This document shows, in pieces, positions 8,721-17,197 of a stretch of 64,000 nucleotides of DNA. How positions within the stretch are numbered: the first letter of the stretch is position 1; the number at the start of each line of letters is the position of its first letter. The notes under the pieces were generated by a model. The model saw nothing but the letters and a program-made list of their open reading frames with translations, had not been told where the DNA came from and made no database searches. The stretch is from Pseudoalteromonas lipolytica (GTDB lineage: Bacteria > Pseudomonadota > Gammaproteobacteria > Enterobacterales > Alteromonadaceae). The stretch covers positions 1 through 64,000 of the forward strand of contig NZ_FPAZ01000005.1 of assembly GCF_900116435.1 (NCBI RefSeq), given 5' to 3'. The position numbers and the translations under genes are program-made.

Positions 8721-8753
8721 AAAAAAGCCCGCAGGGCAAAGGGCGGGCTTTTT
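8721..8753. terminator. Bidirectional intrinsic terminator
   Basis: An A run, aaaaagcccgc, then gcgggcttttt form a strong stem with A and T tails on both sides. It serves the GH109 gene (minus strand, ending at 8776) and stops read-through from the M14 side. Confidence 0.85.
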
Positions 8754-8775
8754 AGTGTTCCATGGAGAGGAAGTG

Positions 8776-10236
8776 TTAAGACACAATCCCGAGTGGCTTA
8801 CCTGTTTGCCAAGCGCCACGGGTAAAGTCTGGTATCGTTTTGCTGTTACTTCTGTCTGCAACCGATGCCATACTTTGTGGAAAGATAGATGACCAGGCTG
8901 CAGCATCGTAAACATCTTGATCCAGTGGTTCATTGTTACGCAAGCAGTAAATCATGCGCCATAACATTATGAAATCCATGCCGCCGTGACCACCGTTGCG
9001 AACGGCTTCTTCACCCATACGTTGCCATAATGGATGATCAAACTCTGCACGCCATTTTTCCATATCGTGATCCCAGCGATGGAAATTTTGCATATGTGGT
9101 TTACGGCCTTGTGAGCCCGCACTTTCCCATGCTGCTACTTCAGCTTCATATTGCTGCTGGTAGATTTTTGCAATGGCTGGTGGTACATCTTCTAGGGCAA
9201 TGCGGTTAGGAAAACCTGCAAATGTCCCATTAGTACCTTGAATTAGGTTATGGCGGCTGTACGGGCGTGGGCTTGTGGTGTCGTGCTGAACCATAATGCT
9301 TCGGCCTTTCACTGTTTTAATAATGCTGGTGTTCATGTCGCCAGCAGTAAATTTCAGTGAACGACGTTCGTGGCCTGCAGGAAATTCACGTTCTGCGTAG
9401 GCTGCACGGCCAAGTGCAGGTGAGCTGACTGATGTTACGAAATCAAAGCGATCACCCCGGTTGATGTTCATATATTGAGAAACGGGGCCTAAGCCATGAG
9501 TGGGGTATAAGTTACCGTTTACTTTTGTATGCCAGTAAGTACGCCACGAGCCGGTACTGCGGTCAATTTCTTTCATTTGCCAACGCAGGTCATGAATATA
9601 AGCGGCTTCACCATGCAGTAACTCGCCAAATACGCCTTTACGAACCATGTTTAGAACCATTAACTCGTCACGGCCGTAGTTAACGTTTTCCATCATCATG
9701 CAGTTCTTTTGAGTGCGCTCAGCAGTGTTTACTAGTTGCCAGCACTCTTCCATAGTGGTTGCTGCGGGTACTTCAACAAAGGCATGTTTACCACTTTCCA
9801 TGGTTTCAACACTCATTGGTGTGTGCCAACGCCAAGGTGTTGAAATGATCACGATGTCGATGTCATTGCGAGCCAGCATGTCTAAATAAGCTTTATCAGA
9901 ACCCGTGTAAGCAGTTGGTTTAGGTAAGCCTTTTTCAACAACATAGTTAATTGATTTCTCGAGCATGAGCTGATCTGTGTCACAGATAGCTTTAATTTCA
10001 ACACCTTCAATGTGGCAAAGGTGTTTTACATGGCCGCTACCACGTTGACCAACGCCAATAAAACCAACACGTACCACATCCATCGCAGGCACAGCTAAGC
10101 CCATTACGCTTTTACCTTGTGACGCAAGTGGTGTGCTTTGATTATCACCTTGTTGGCTTTTCGCACAGCCAGTCACGACTGTCGCGGCGGTAATAGCTGC
10201 GGCAGATTTTAAAAAACGTCGTCTATCTATTGTCAT
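8776..10236 (-). CDS. Tat-exported Gfo/Idh/MocA-type protein, GH109-like alpha-N-acetylgalactosaminidase
   Basis: This 486-residue protein starts with a twin-arginine signal (DRRRFLK, residues 4-10) and a lipobox-like VTGC (Cys24), so it may be a Tat-exported lipoprotein. A Rossmann NAD-binding site ([11 protein letters not shown], 59-69) is followed by the Gfo/Idh/MocA segments [10 protein letters not shown] and [12 protein letters not shown] and by [25 protein letters not shown]. The length, signal and these motifs match glycoside hydrolase family 109. That family cleaves terminal alpha-GalNAc by an NAD-dependent redox mechanism. The exact substrate here is inferred, and a different sugar oxidoreductase is possible. 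It is a single gene between terminators. Confidence 0.85.
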   Translation of the reverse strand: MTIDRRRFLKSAAAITAATVVTGCAKSQQGDNQSTPLASQGKSVMGLAVPAMDVVRVGFIGVGQRGSGHVKHLCHIEGVEIKAICDTDQLMLEKSINYVVEKGLPKPTAYTGSDKAYLDMLARNDIDIVIISTPWRWHTPMSVETMESGKHAFVEVPAATTMEECWQLVNTAERTQKNCMMMENVNYGRDELMVLNMVRKGVFGELLHGEAAYIHDLRWQMKEIDRSTGSWRTYWHTKVNGNLYPTHGLGPVSQYMNINRGDRFDFVTSVSSPALGRAAYAEREFPAGHERRSLKFTAGDMNTSIIKTVKGRSIMVQHDTTSPRPYSRHNLIQGTNGTFAGFPNRIALEDVPPAIAKIYQQQYEAEVAAWESAGSQGRKPHMQNFHRWDHDMEKWRAEFDHPLWQRMGEEAVRNGGHGGMDFIMLWRMIYCLRNNEPLDQDVYDAAAWSSIFPQSMASVADRSNSKTIPDFTRGAWQTGKPLGIVS

Positions 10237-10418
10237 AACGATACCTAAATCACTGAGATTATTTTAATAGTGGGTTTCAGTTGTTTCTTTTTATCTTAAT
10301 TGAAAGACAATTACAAAAGTTAACAGGTAATCAAAATTGCTGCATGTCCGCAATAATACATACAGCTAACACAGTTCAATCTTGATTTAATAGATGTATT
10401 TAATTTACAGGATAAATA

Positions 10419-11492
10419 TTAAATAATATTACTGCCTTGCTCAGGATCGCGAGATTGATCGGCTTGTTCACGAATATCATCTGCATCACTACTTATATCA
10501 TCCAAGCTATGGTCGTCGAGAGTGTTTGATGTTTGTGGGGGCAAAGTGGTGTGATGACTGGTGTGCTCGGCATCGGTATTTAAAATAATTCGTTCGCGAG
10601 CATCATCTGGCATACTAATTTTTTCTGCTAAATAGGTGTTTACTAACATTCGCATTAGCTGAGATGCTACTTTAACCGTGCTATGTTCACTGCTGTTTAC
10701 CCAAAAATAAATGGTTAAATTAAGCGTGGCAGATCCAAGCGATTCAATGAGAACCTGACTGGGGGGATCATTAATAACGGCAGGGTTTTGACTTACGACT
10801 TGCATGGCTAATTGCTGAGCATAGCGAATGTCATTATCGTAGCCAATGCCTACTGTAAAATGGCCGCGCATTTTGGGGTTCGCAGTAAGGTTTTTAATGA
10901 CATTTTTATAGACGGTAGCATTCGGTATTTGAATATGATTACCATCAAAATCCACCAAAGTAGTGGCGCGAGCTGTGACTTTTTTTACTACCCCTAAGCG
11001 GCCATCTACTTCTATAACATCGTCAATCCGAAACGGTCGCTGTACGCTTAGTAGCATACTCGAGATAAAGTTCTCGGCGATATCACGAAATGCGAAGCCA
11101 AGGATCAAGCCCACCAATCCTGTACCACTCATGATAGCGATGGCAAAACTGGTCAGCCCTGCAAGACGTAAAAATAAGTACACCCCAAACAAAATAATAA
11201 CGATGCTAAAAAAGCGCCGTGTAACGACATGTAAAAGCTTACTTTCACTCACAAAGCCCAGTGGTTTAATCAGTACATATGACAAAGGGCGAGCCAGTAA
11301 GTAGCAAATAATAATGGCGACAATACCGAGTGTGAGAGCCGGTAACATTTGCCAAGCAGTGTGTAAAAACTGCGTAACTTGTAAATTTAAATCGTACCAC
11401 GTAAGGCTTTCAATTGGCGTCGATGTCGTGGTTGATAGTATGGGTGTGATTAAATTAGTTACTTGATTAGTAAGATATAAATAAAAATTCAT
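10419..11492 (-). CDS. MscS-family small-conductance mechanosensitive channel
   Basis: This is a 357-residue inner-membrane protein. Predicted membrane helices lie at about 50-70, 88-108 and 115-140. The third is followed by the hallmark GLILGFAFRDIAENFISS pore helix and the beta domain segment RPFRIDDVIEVDGRLGVVKKV, with LVDFDGNHIQIPNATVYKNVIKN. These channels open on hypo-osmotic shock to release solutes. The C-terminal 50 residues are acidic and low-complexity (DDHSLDDISSDADD), which is unlike MscS of E. coli. It lies downstream of nothing on the same strand and diverges from the yihY-like gene across about 120 bp. Confidence 0.92.
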   Translation of the reverse strand: MNFYLYLTNQVTNLITPILSTTTSTPIESLTWYDLNLQVTQFLHTAWQMLPALTLGIVAIIICYLLARPLSYVLIKPLGFVSESKLLHVVTRRFFSIVIILFGVYLFLRLAGLTSFAIAIMSGTGLVGLILGFAFRDIAENFISSMLLSVQRPFRIDDVIEVDGRLGVVKKVTARATTLVDFDGNHIQIPNATVYKNVIKNLTANPKMRGHFTVGIGYDNDIRYAQQLAMQVVSQNPAVINDPPSQVLIESLGSATLNLTIYFWVNSSEHSTVKVASQLMRMLVNTYLAEKISMPDDARERIILNTDAEHTSHHTTLPPQTSNTLDDHSLDDISSDADDIREQADQSRDPEQGSNII

Positions 11493-11614
11493 TGCACCAC
11501 TCCATGGATTATAGCCGGGCAGTTATAAGCGTAGCTCAATGCAAGTTAGGCGCCATTATTAGTGGCAAGTAGTTTGCAACGACACCTTAAGCTAAGTAGA
11601 AAGTGAGGAAGAAT

Positions 11615-12583
11615 ATGTCTCAGGGCAATCGCGGTTTTCAGGCTCGCTCGCCGCTGGAAATCCCATTACGAGGTTGGTGGGATATAAGCAAACGGGTATA
11701 TCATAATTTATCACAAGATAATTTATCGTTTGTTGCGGCAGGTGTCGCATTTTATGCACTGCTAGCAATCTTTCCTGCACTGGCTGCCATTGTGTCTATT
11801 TATGCCTACTTTGCTTCACCAACGGACATTCATGAGCAATTATCTAAAGTGATTGCAATTTTACCTGCCAGTAGTCGCGATATTATTTTACTGCAAGTGA
11901 GTGAAGTGACGCAGCAATCGCAAAAAGTCTTGAGTATGAGTGCTATAGGCACTTTATTGTTAACAGTCTGGAGTAGCAGTAAGGGCTGCCAAGCGCTGAT
12001 CACGGCCTGTAATATTACATACCATCAGCATAACAAACGGCAATTTTTTGTGGCGTTACTGGTCCGTTTTTTATTTTCGTTGGGCGCTATAATCGTCGCT
12101 CTCGTGGCGTTATTAATTATTGGTATTTTACCTATTGTGCTTAATCTGGTTGGCCTAACAGAGTTAATAGATTTAATGATCACGCTGATAACTTGGCCGC
12201 TGCTGGCAATCATTTTTAACGGTGCATTGGCATTTTTATACCGCTACGCACCTCATCGAAACCCCGCTAAGTGGCGTTGGATCACACCGGGTTCAATGCT
12301 CGCGACTGTATTATGGATCGGGGCATCGGTTGGTTTTTCATTTTATGTCTCGCAATTTGCACGTTATAACGAAACCTATGGCTCTTTAGGGGGCGTGGTT
12401 ATTATGCTGATGTGGCTTTATATCAGTGCTTATATCATTATTTTTGGGGCGGCAATTAATGCCAGTGCTGAACAGCAAACGGTCATTGATAGTACTGTCG
12501 GCCCCGAAAAAGAAGTCGGAGAGCGCGGAGCAACTGTAGCAGATACATTGATGACACAGCAGACTAAACATTCTTCTGAATAG
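11615..12583 (+). CDS. YihY/BrkB-family inner-membrane protein
   Basis: The ATG at 11615 is chosen because gagga lies 6 bases before it; an upstream in-frame GTG (11603) overlaps that Shine-Dalgarno sequence. The 322-residue protein has about six membrane helices and the family segments DNLSFVAAGVAFYALLAIFPALAAI, TVWSSSKGCQALITACNITY and LGGVVIMLMWLYISAYIIIFGAAINA. The family was once called RNase BN, but that activity belongs to another protein; the role of YihY/BrkB proteins is unknown, possibly transport. The C-terminal tail is hydrophilic. It precedes the pirin gene by 82 bp. Confidence 0.9.
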   Translation: MSQGNRGFQARSPLEIPLRGWWDISKRVYHNLSQDNLSFVAAGVAFYALLAIFPALAAIVSIYAYFASPTDIHEQLSKVIAILPASSRDIILLQVSEVTQQSQKVLSMSAIGTLLLTVWSSSKGCQALITACNITYHQHNKRQFFVALLVRFLFSLGAIIVALVALLIIGILPIVLNLVGLTELIDLMITLITWPLLAIIFNGALAFLYRYAPHRNPAKWRWITPGSMLATVLWIGASVGFSFYVSQFARYNETYGSLGGVVIMLMWLYISAYIIIFGAAINASAEQQTVIDSTVGPEKEVGERGATVADTLMTQQTKHSSE

Positions 12584-12665
12584 AACGATTGGCGCTAATT
12601 TTACGCATGGTTGTTAGTTAAATTGGCGTCTACAATCATTTCATATAATTTACGGGAGTAACGTT

Positions 12666-13508
12666 ATGAAAGTGATTCAACAATTAAATAGCCATGCCAC
12701 TCAAGATGGTGATGGTGTCAATATTAGCCGTATCCCAGGCTTTGATGGAAAATACTTAGATCCATTTTTAATGATCGATGAGCTTAAGTCTGACGATCAC
12801 AGTGATTTTATGGGGGGCTTTCCTGCACACCCTCATCGTGGCATTGAAACCTTCACTTATATTATTAAAGGAGGGTTTGAGCACCAAGATCAAATGGGTA
12901 ACAAAAAAGCGATTCGTGCAGGAGATGTGCAATGGATGAGTACTGGCTTTGGTGTGATCCACAGTGAAATGCCGTTAGCAGATGCAAAAGAAGGCATGCA
13001 TGGATTCCAAATCTGGTTAAATATGCCAAGTGCAGAAAAGCTCAGAGCACCGCGTTACCAAGATACAACAGAAGCCCCCGCACCGGTGACTCGTAATGAT
13101 CAAGGGGTTGAGTTAAAAGCGCTTGCAGGTAGTTGGCAGTTTGCCAGTGAAGAGCAGGTTTCAAGCTTACAAGATTTAGCCGCTAATGGCATGTTAGCTG
13201 ATGTGACTTTGCCTGCCGGCACTGAATTTAAACACGCGCCTCTTAAGCAAACTAAAGTCATGTTGTATATACACACGGGAGAAATTAACACTGAACAGGG
13301 AGGGCCTGTTAAAGCGGGGAGCTTGTTAATTTTAGAGCCTGGCAGTGACATTGAATTTAATTCGCAAACGGGGGCGGGTGTCTTGGTGCTTGCGGGCGAA
13401 CCACTAAAGCAGCCGATTGCTCATATGGGACCTTTTGTTATGACGACGCAAGCAGAGTTACATCAGGCTGTACGAGATTATCAACAAGGTAAATTTGGCA
13501 CACTCTAG
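12666..13508 (+). CDS. Pirin-family protein (YhhW-like, possible quercetinase)
   Basis: This 280-residue bicupin has the four pirin metal ligands: His55 and His57 (FPAHPHRGIETF), His99 and Glu101 (GVIHSEMP). The second cupin (about 175-275) ends with PIAHMGPFVMTTQAELHQAVRDYQQGKFG, a standard pirin C terminus. Bacterial homologues such as E. coli YhhW have quercetin 2,3-dioxygenase activity in vitro; the physiological role is uncertain. The Shine-Dalgarno sequence gggagt precedes the ATG. It is 9 bp from the next gene, whose Shine-Dalgarno aggagg overlaps the pirin stop region, so the two are an operon. Confidence 0.93.
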   Translation: MKVIQQLNSHATQDGDGVNISRIPGFDGKYLDPFLMIDELKSDDHSDFMGGFPAHPHRGIETFTYIIKGGFEHQDQMGNKKAIRAGDVQWMSTGFGVIHSEMPLADAKEGMHGFQIWLNMPSAEKLRAPRYQDTTEAPAPVTRNDQGVELKALAGSWQFASEEQVSSLQDLAANGMLADVTLPAGTEFKHAPLKQTKVMLYIHTGEINTEQGGPVKAGSLLILEPGSDIEFNSQTGAGVLVLAGEPLKQPIAHMGPFVMTTQAELHQAVRDYQQGKFGTL

Positions 13509-13517
13509 GAGGTTATC

Positions 13518-14495
13518 GTGGGATTACTTGTAAACGGCCAGTGGCAAGATAAATGGTACGACACAGACAACAACCAAGGTGAATTTAAGCGTGAATCAGC
13601 GCAGTTGCGTAACTGGGTAACGGCTGATGGTAGCAAAGGGGCAAGTGGCGATGGGGGATTCAAGGCTGAGAAAGGTCGGTATCACTTGTATGTTTCATTA
13701 GCGTGCCCATGGGCTCATCGCACGCTGATTTTTCGCCATTTAAAAGGCCTTGAAGACTACATTAGTGTCTCGGTTGTGAGTCCTGACATGCTAGAGCATG
13801 GGTGGACATTCGATAAAGATAATCACAGCACAGGTGATGCTTTATTTGATAGCGACTACATGCATCAAATTTATACACGTAACAAAGCTGATTATTCTGG
13901 CAGAGTGACGGTACCTGTACTTTGGGATAAACAGACCCAGCGCATTGTCAGTAATGAGTCTGCAGAGATTATTCGGATGTTTAATAGTGCATTCAATGAA
14001 CTTACTAACAATGAACGCGATTTTTACCCTGCAGCGCTACGTACTGAAATTGATGAAATAAACGAGTTTGTTTATCACAATATCAATAACGGTGTGTACC
14101 GTGCAGGCTTTGCAACAACGCAAGAAGCGTACACCGAAGCGTTTGATGATTTGTTTGCCGCTCTTGATAAAATTGAACAGCGTTTGACTCATAATCGCTA
14201 CTTAGTGGGCGACACACTCACAGAGGCTGATTGGCGTTTATTCACGACCTTAATTCGCTTTGACAGTGTTTATGTGGGTCATTTTAAATGTAATTTACGC
14301 ACCATCGAAAGTTACCCTGCAATTAGTCATTATTTACGCGAGTTATACCAAATTGAAAAGGTGAGTGAGACGGTCGATTTTTACCACATAAAACGTCACT
14401 ATTACTTCAGCCATACGATGATAAATCCGACGCAAGTGGTGCCAAAAGGACCCGATATAGACTATGGCCGAGCGCACAATCGTGGCCAATTATAG
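13518..14495 (+). CDS. yqjG: Glutathionyl-hydroquinone reductase (YqjG/Xi-class GST)
   Basis: The start is GTG at 13518 with an excellent Shine-Dalgarno (aggaggttatc). The 325-residue protein has catalytic Cys63 in SLACPWAHRTL, the same position as in E. coli YqjG. The C-terminal helical domain (about 170-320) includes GDTLTEADWRLFTTLIRFDSVYVGHFKCN. Xi-class enzymes reduce glutathionyl-hydroquinones to hydroquinones. Pairing with pirin suggests shared handling of aromatic or quinone compounds (inference). A yqjD-yqjE-like operon lies nearby, which recalls the E. coli yqj locus, although here it is on the other strand with an NTPase gene between. Confidence 0.93.
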   Translation: MGLLVNGQWQDKWYDTDNNQGEFKRESAQLRNWVTADGSKGASGDGGFKAEKGRYHLYVSLACPWAHRTLIFRHLKGLEDYISVSVVSPDMLEHGWTFDKDNHSTGDALFDSDYMHQIYTRNKADYSGRVTVPVLWDKQTQRIVSNESAEIIRMFNSAFNELTNNERDFYPAALRTEIDEINEFVYHNINNGVYRAGFATTQEAYTEAFDDLFAALDKIEQRLTHNRYLVGDTLTEADWRLFTTLIRFDSVYVGHFKCNLRTIESYPAISHYLRELYQIEKVSETVDFYHIKRHYYFSHTMINPTQVVPKGPDIDYGRAHNRGQL

Positions 14496-14502
14496 TACTC
14501 AG

Positions 14503-14528
14503 AGTAGCAGCTCATGTGAGCTGCTACT
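14503..14528. terminator. Hairpin between convergent genes
   Basis: A perfect 12-bp stem (agtagcagctca / tgagctgctact) with a 2-base loop lies between the yqjG stop and the end of the convergent NTPase gene. There is no T run, so it may be a weak or factor-dependent terminator, or an mRNA 3' end stabiliser. Confidence 0.5.
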
Positions 14529-15099
14529 GATACCCTTTCATTACGTCGCGAATAGTGTCGATACCAAACATGACTTTTTGAATAAACGACTCAGCGCTTT
14601 TTACGAGGTTAAAATGCGGGTGCTGCGACCATACTGCTTGTAATTTATCATCTAGCAAAATTGCTTGCTGGTCAGACTCGTTACGAACAGGGTTGTTACT
14701 GTGGATACTTTGCCCTGACTTGGCCGCGGTTTCAAAAAAAATCACAGCATCATATTGATTAAGTTCAGTGTGAAGATCGGTCCCTAAGCATTGAAAAAAC
14801 TCCGCCTGATCACCTGGCCAATATGCGAGACCATCTAAGCTACCACGATCGCACAGCATTAAACGATCAGGGTGCATAGTACGTTGAATATGTTCAAGGT
14901 GTTTCTGTAAGCTGAAGATAGCTTGCTGGTGAGCTTTTACAAGGTGAGGGGCATTACCCCGTTCTATTCCGCCGCCAAATAACATGGTTGCCGATTCAGG
15001 CACTACCACAATTTGTTTCGAGAACTCGCGTCGTAATAAGTCGATTGCTGTTGTTTTACCGCCACCGGGGCCACCGGTTAATACAATCCGTTTTTTCAA
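14524..15099 (-). CDS. P-loop NTPase (AAA_28-type) of unknown role
   Basis: This is a 191-residue single-domain ATPase. Walker A is GGPGGGKTT (residues 9-17). A DRGSLDGLAYWPG segment (about 84-96) resembles the LID/acceptor region of nucleotide-kinase-like NTPases, and AVIFFETAA (about 118-126) is a probable Walker B region. It belongs to the AAA_28 group of small kinase-like NTPases; no substrate is known. It is convergent with yqjG and lies downstream of the yqjD-like operon with a 92-bp gap, so it may have its own promoter. Confidence 0.8.
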   Translation of the reverse strand: MKKRIVLTGGPGGGKTTAIDLLRREFSKQIVVVPESATMLFGGGIERGNAPHLVKAHQQAIFSLQKHLEHIQRTMHPDRLMLCDRGSLDGLAYWPGDQAEFFQCLGTDLHTELNQYDAVIFFETAAKSGQSIHSNNPVRNESDQQAILLDDKLQAVWSQHPHFNLVKSAESFIQKVMFGIDTIRDVMKGYQ

Positions 15100-15191
15100 T
15101 TAGGTTATCCTGTTAACACGCAAAACTTATTTACACGGTAAAGAAAAGACTAACAAATGAGAAGTAAAAAGCGTATTTTTTGTGATAAAGA

Positions 15192-15452
15192 TCACAACAG
15201 TCGTAACAGCCAGCTAAACTGACTGAGTTGTTTGAGTTTTCCATGCTGATGATCATCATTTTTTAAAGCCCCATAACCTACACCCGCCGAAAAGGCACTC
15301 GCAAGCCCGACTTTAGTAACGGCGAATCGCTTTAAGCGATAATTAAATGCTTGGTGATGTTGGCGTTTCAATTCATCGAGTAAATCCATTTGCTGGCTTA
15401 AGTTATTAACCTTTTTCTGCGGTTTTTTTATGAAGTAATCAATAAACATCAT
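15192..15452 (-). CDS. Small YqjK-like protein (hypothetical)
   Basis: This 86-residue protein is basic, with a central helical segment (NLSQQMDLLDELKRQHHQAFNYRLKRFAVTK in several turns) and a short hydrophobic stretch (GLASAFSAGVGYGAL, residues 50-64) that is marginal for a membrane helix. No family is certain. Its place after a YqjE-like gene, overlapping it by 4 bases (ATGA), makes a YqjK-like role plausible by context. Function is unknown. Confidence 0.6.
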   Translation of the reverse strand: MMFIDYFIKKPQKKVNNLSQQMDLLDELKRQHHQAFNYRLKRFAVTKVGLASAFSAGVGYGALKNDDHQHGKLKQLSQFSWLLRLL

Positions 15453-15895
15453 TTTTCCTTATTGAGGTTTAGTAACTGTCGAATACTTGTTATGGTTTTA
15501 TCAAAGCCAATTTTGCTGCTGATATAACCAATATTTTTCCACAGCCAAATTAAGCAAAGTATTTGCATGGTAAACAGCGATACCGCTGACAGCCAAATTG
15601 ATTCACTTAGACTAAATATAGCAAGACCGATGGATGCTAATAGTCCAGCCCAAAGTAACACCAATCCCCCAGCAAAACAGACGATCAATATTATGGTGAG
15701 TGCCAGTGAACGCATTGACAAACGCCATTCAGCAGCAGCTAAATCTTTGCAGATCCCCATTTGTTGACGGTAATCAACGTAAAGCTGTTTAGTGTAGTCA
15801 GTGAGTTTGGCAAGATGATCTTGCCACTGATCAGCATGGAGTTGCTGATCAGTGGTTTCTTGCGTTTTCTCATCAGTAGGGTGAGAGTGCGGCAT
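15449..15895 (-). CDS. YqjE-like phage-holin-superfamily membrane protein
   Basis: This 148-residue protein has a hydrophilic N terminus (about 55 residues) and two strong membrane helices (LALTIILIVCFAGGLVLLW, about 69-87; and AVSLFTMQILCLIWLWKNI, about 103-121) forming a hairpin. This is the layout of the YqjE / 'phage holin family' of inner-membrane proteins, which are not phage genes. The role is unknown; in E. coli the yqjCDEK operon is stationary-phase induced. It starts 5 bp after the DUF883 gene ends and overlaps the next gene by 4 bases, so all three are one operon. Confidence 0.75.
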   Translation of the reverse strand: MPHSHPTDEKTQETTDQQLHADQWQDHLAKLTDYTKQLYVDYRQQMGICKDLAAAEWRLSMRSLALTIILIVCFAGGLVLLWAGLLASIGLAIFSLSESIWLSAVSLFTMQILCLIWLWKNIGYISSKIGFDKTITSIRQLLNLNKEK

Positions 15896-15900
15896 AATCG

Positions 15901-16245
15901 TTACTTATTACGACGGATTAGTGCGCTCACTAGCATACCTGCTGCAAATGCAATACCCGCTGTCGCTAATGGGTTTTCAGATGCTAGTTGACGTGTTTTG
16001 CCGCTGTATTCATTTATTTTTTCACGCGCAACCGCTTGTTTTTCAGACAATGTTTTTGCCGAATTAGTAGCTCCCTCTCGAACACTGTGTTCAGCGCTTG
16101 CTGCACGTGATGATAGAGCATCAACGGCATGATGCGCTGCTTCGGTTGCTTTTTCAGTAAATGGCGCCTCTACTTGAGCCGCTTTCGTATCTGCACTGCT
16201 TGTGGTGCTTGAATTCGATTTGTTTGTTGCGGTAGTCATAATCAT
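15901..16245 (-). CDS. DUF883 (ElaB/YqjD-family) membrane-anchored protein
   Basis: This 114-residue protein has a long alanine- and charge-rich helical region (residues 20-85) and a C-terminal membrane anchor, NPLATAGIAFAAGMLVSALI, followed by RRNK. This matches the ElaB/YqjD/YgaM (DUF883) family. E. coli YqjD binds ribosomes through its N terminus and tethers them to the inner membrane in stationary phase. That activity is not shown for this protein. It is the first gene of the three-gene minus-strand operon and is divergent from mraZ across 464 bp. Confidence 0.85.
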   Translation of the reverse strand: MIMTTATNKSNSSTTSSADTKAAQVEAPFTEKATEAAHHAVDALSSRAASAEHSVREGATNSAKTLSEKQAVAREKINEYSGKTRQLASENPLATAGIAFAAGMLVSALIRRNK

Positions 16246-16504
16246 TCCTTAAAAATTGCCATTAAATTGGTAAGTACACTGTCGCAACCTTCGTACCAAT
16301 AAATAATATTATTTAATATCAGATTGTTATGGAATTAATGGCTCATGTAAGTCGGTATTACCCGTAACTATTGCAGGGTTATTGCGTAAAAATTACCGAA
16401 TTCGATTTTATTCTACTAATTTGTAATTATTCATTGGTCATTCATTAGCCATTTTTACCCAATAGCTTGCCAAGAAAACCGCAAAAAAGATTTTTTTCTT
16501 TGTT

Positions 16505-16519
16505 TCCCACTTTTTCCCA
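16505..16519 (-). promoter_or_regulatory. Two TGGGA MraZ-type boxes on the minus strand
   Basis: On the minus strand TGGGA occurs at 16519-16515 and again at 16509-16505, separated by 5 bases. This matches the TGGGN-N5-TGGGN direct repeats bound by E. coli MraZ. They lie about 70 bp upstream of the dcw -35 element. Confidence 0.55.
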
Positions 16520-16589
16520 CGTAATTCAGTAGCTTTGCTTGAAGCCTTATTTTTTCTGGCTTTACAAGCAAGTTATGATGATCTGCTTA

Positions 16590-16611
16590 CTTGACAAAAT
16601 AGCTTGTCAAG
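16590..16611. promoter_or_regulatory. Inverted repeat over the dcw -35 element
   Basis: cttgaca (16590-16596) and tgtcaag (16605-16611) are perfect 7-base inverted arms separated by 8 bases, and they include the TTGACA hexamer. They could be an operator for a dimeric repressor. No regulator is identified. Confidence 0.4.
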
Positions 16612-16620
16612 CCCTAAACT
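16591..16620 (+). promoter_or_regulatory. Main dcw promoter (Pmra-like)
   Basis: A perfect -35 (TTGACA, 16591-16596), an 18-bp spacer and -10 TAAACT (16615-16620) point to transcription starting near 16627, about 83 bases before the mraZ start. The MraZ-type box array begins at that point, which fits autorepression. Confidence 0.75.
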
Positions 16621-16628
16621 GGAGCACT

Positions 16629-16663
16629 GTGGTAAAAAGTGGTTTTTAGTGGATCAAATTGGA
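16629..16663 (+). promoter_or_regulatory. MraZ operator: four TGG boxes at 10-bp spacing
   Basis: GTGG at 16629, 16639 and 16649 and TTGG at 16659 recur every 10 bases. This phasing is characteristic of MraZ sites, although the boxes deviate from the strict TGGGN form. They overlap the predicted transcription start and 5' leader of mraZ, so bound MraZ would block initiation. Confidence 0.65.
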
Positions 16664-16709
16664 TCAGTAATAATCGTTAACGATTTACAACCTAATTTTA
16701 AGGCAAGCT

Positions 16710-17168
16710 ATGTTTCGGGGTGCGAGCTCTCTGAGTTTGGATGATAAAGGACGCTTTGCGGTACCGACTAAGTACCGAGATGCGATCTTGTCTGAAGATC
16801 AGGGCACCGTTATTTGCACCGTAGCACTTAATGAGCCTTGTTTGTGGTTATATCCGTTGGCTGAGTGGCTTGAAATTGAAGCGCGGTTATTAAAAATTTC
16901 TAATATGAATCCACGTGCACGCCGAATGCAACGCATGTTGCTTGGTAACGCTACAGAGTATCAACTCGATAAAAATGGCCGAATTTTGCTTGCACCGTCT
17001 TTACGTGCACATGCTGAACTTGGAAAAAAAATCATGTTGGTTGGCTTGATGAATAAGTTTGAGATTTGGGATGAAGATCGTTGGCATGAACAAATGCGCC
17101 AAGATACTGAGATAGAACGCCTAGGCGATTTTGAGGCGAATCCCGAATTCGATAATTTCTCACTCTAA
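16710..17168 (+). CDS. mraZ: Transcriptional regulator and division protein MraZ
   Basis: This 152-residue protein has two SpoVT/AbrB-like MraZ repeats: MFRGASSLSLDDKGRFAVPTKYRD (N-terminal, in shorter pieces) and the second DKNGRILLAPSLRAHAEL (about 89-106). MraZ forms a ring that binds TGGGN repeats and represses its own operon, dcw. It is the first gene of the cluster. The start follows taaggcaagct. The protein is nearly identical in layout to E. coli MraZ (152 residues). Confidence 0.96.
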   Translation: MFRGASSLSLDDKGRFAVPTKYRDAILSEDQGTVICTVALNEPCLWLYPLAEWLEIEARLLKISNMNPRARRMQRMLLGNATEYQLDKNGRILLAPSLRAHAELGKKIMLVGLMNKFEIWDEDRWHEQMRQDTEIERLGDFEANPEFDNFSL

Positions 17169-17197
17169 CCACAAATAAAAAAGGCAAAAAATAGCTA

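Larger units (their letters stand above)
16246..16709. other. Intergenic region upstream of the dcw cluster
   Basis: These 464 AT-rich bases lie between divergent genes and hold no credible ORF. They contain the dcw promoter (16591-16620), MraZ-type boxes on both strands (16505-16519 and 16629-16663), an inverted repeat overlapping the -35 hexamer (16590-16611) and a 14-base direct repeat (16461-16474 and 16598-16611, one mismatch). The promoter of the minus-strand DUF883 operon should lie in 16250-16400 but is not obvious. Confidence 0.7.

Noticed and set aside
8667..8933. 88-residue minus-strand and 71-residue plus-strand frames near 8667-8933
   Set aside because: They overlap the end of the GH109 gene and two terminators; no protein similarity is apparent.
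15449..15895. Phage holin as a sign of a prophage
   Set aside because: The protein belongs to the YqjE-type chromosomal family, sits in a yqjD-like operon, and no other phage gene is near.
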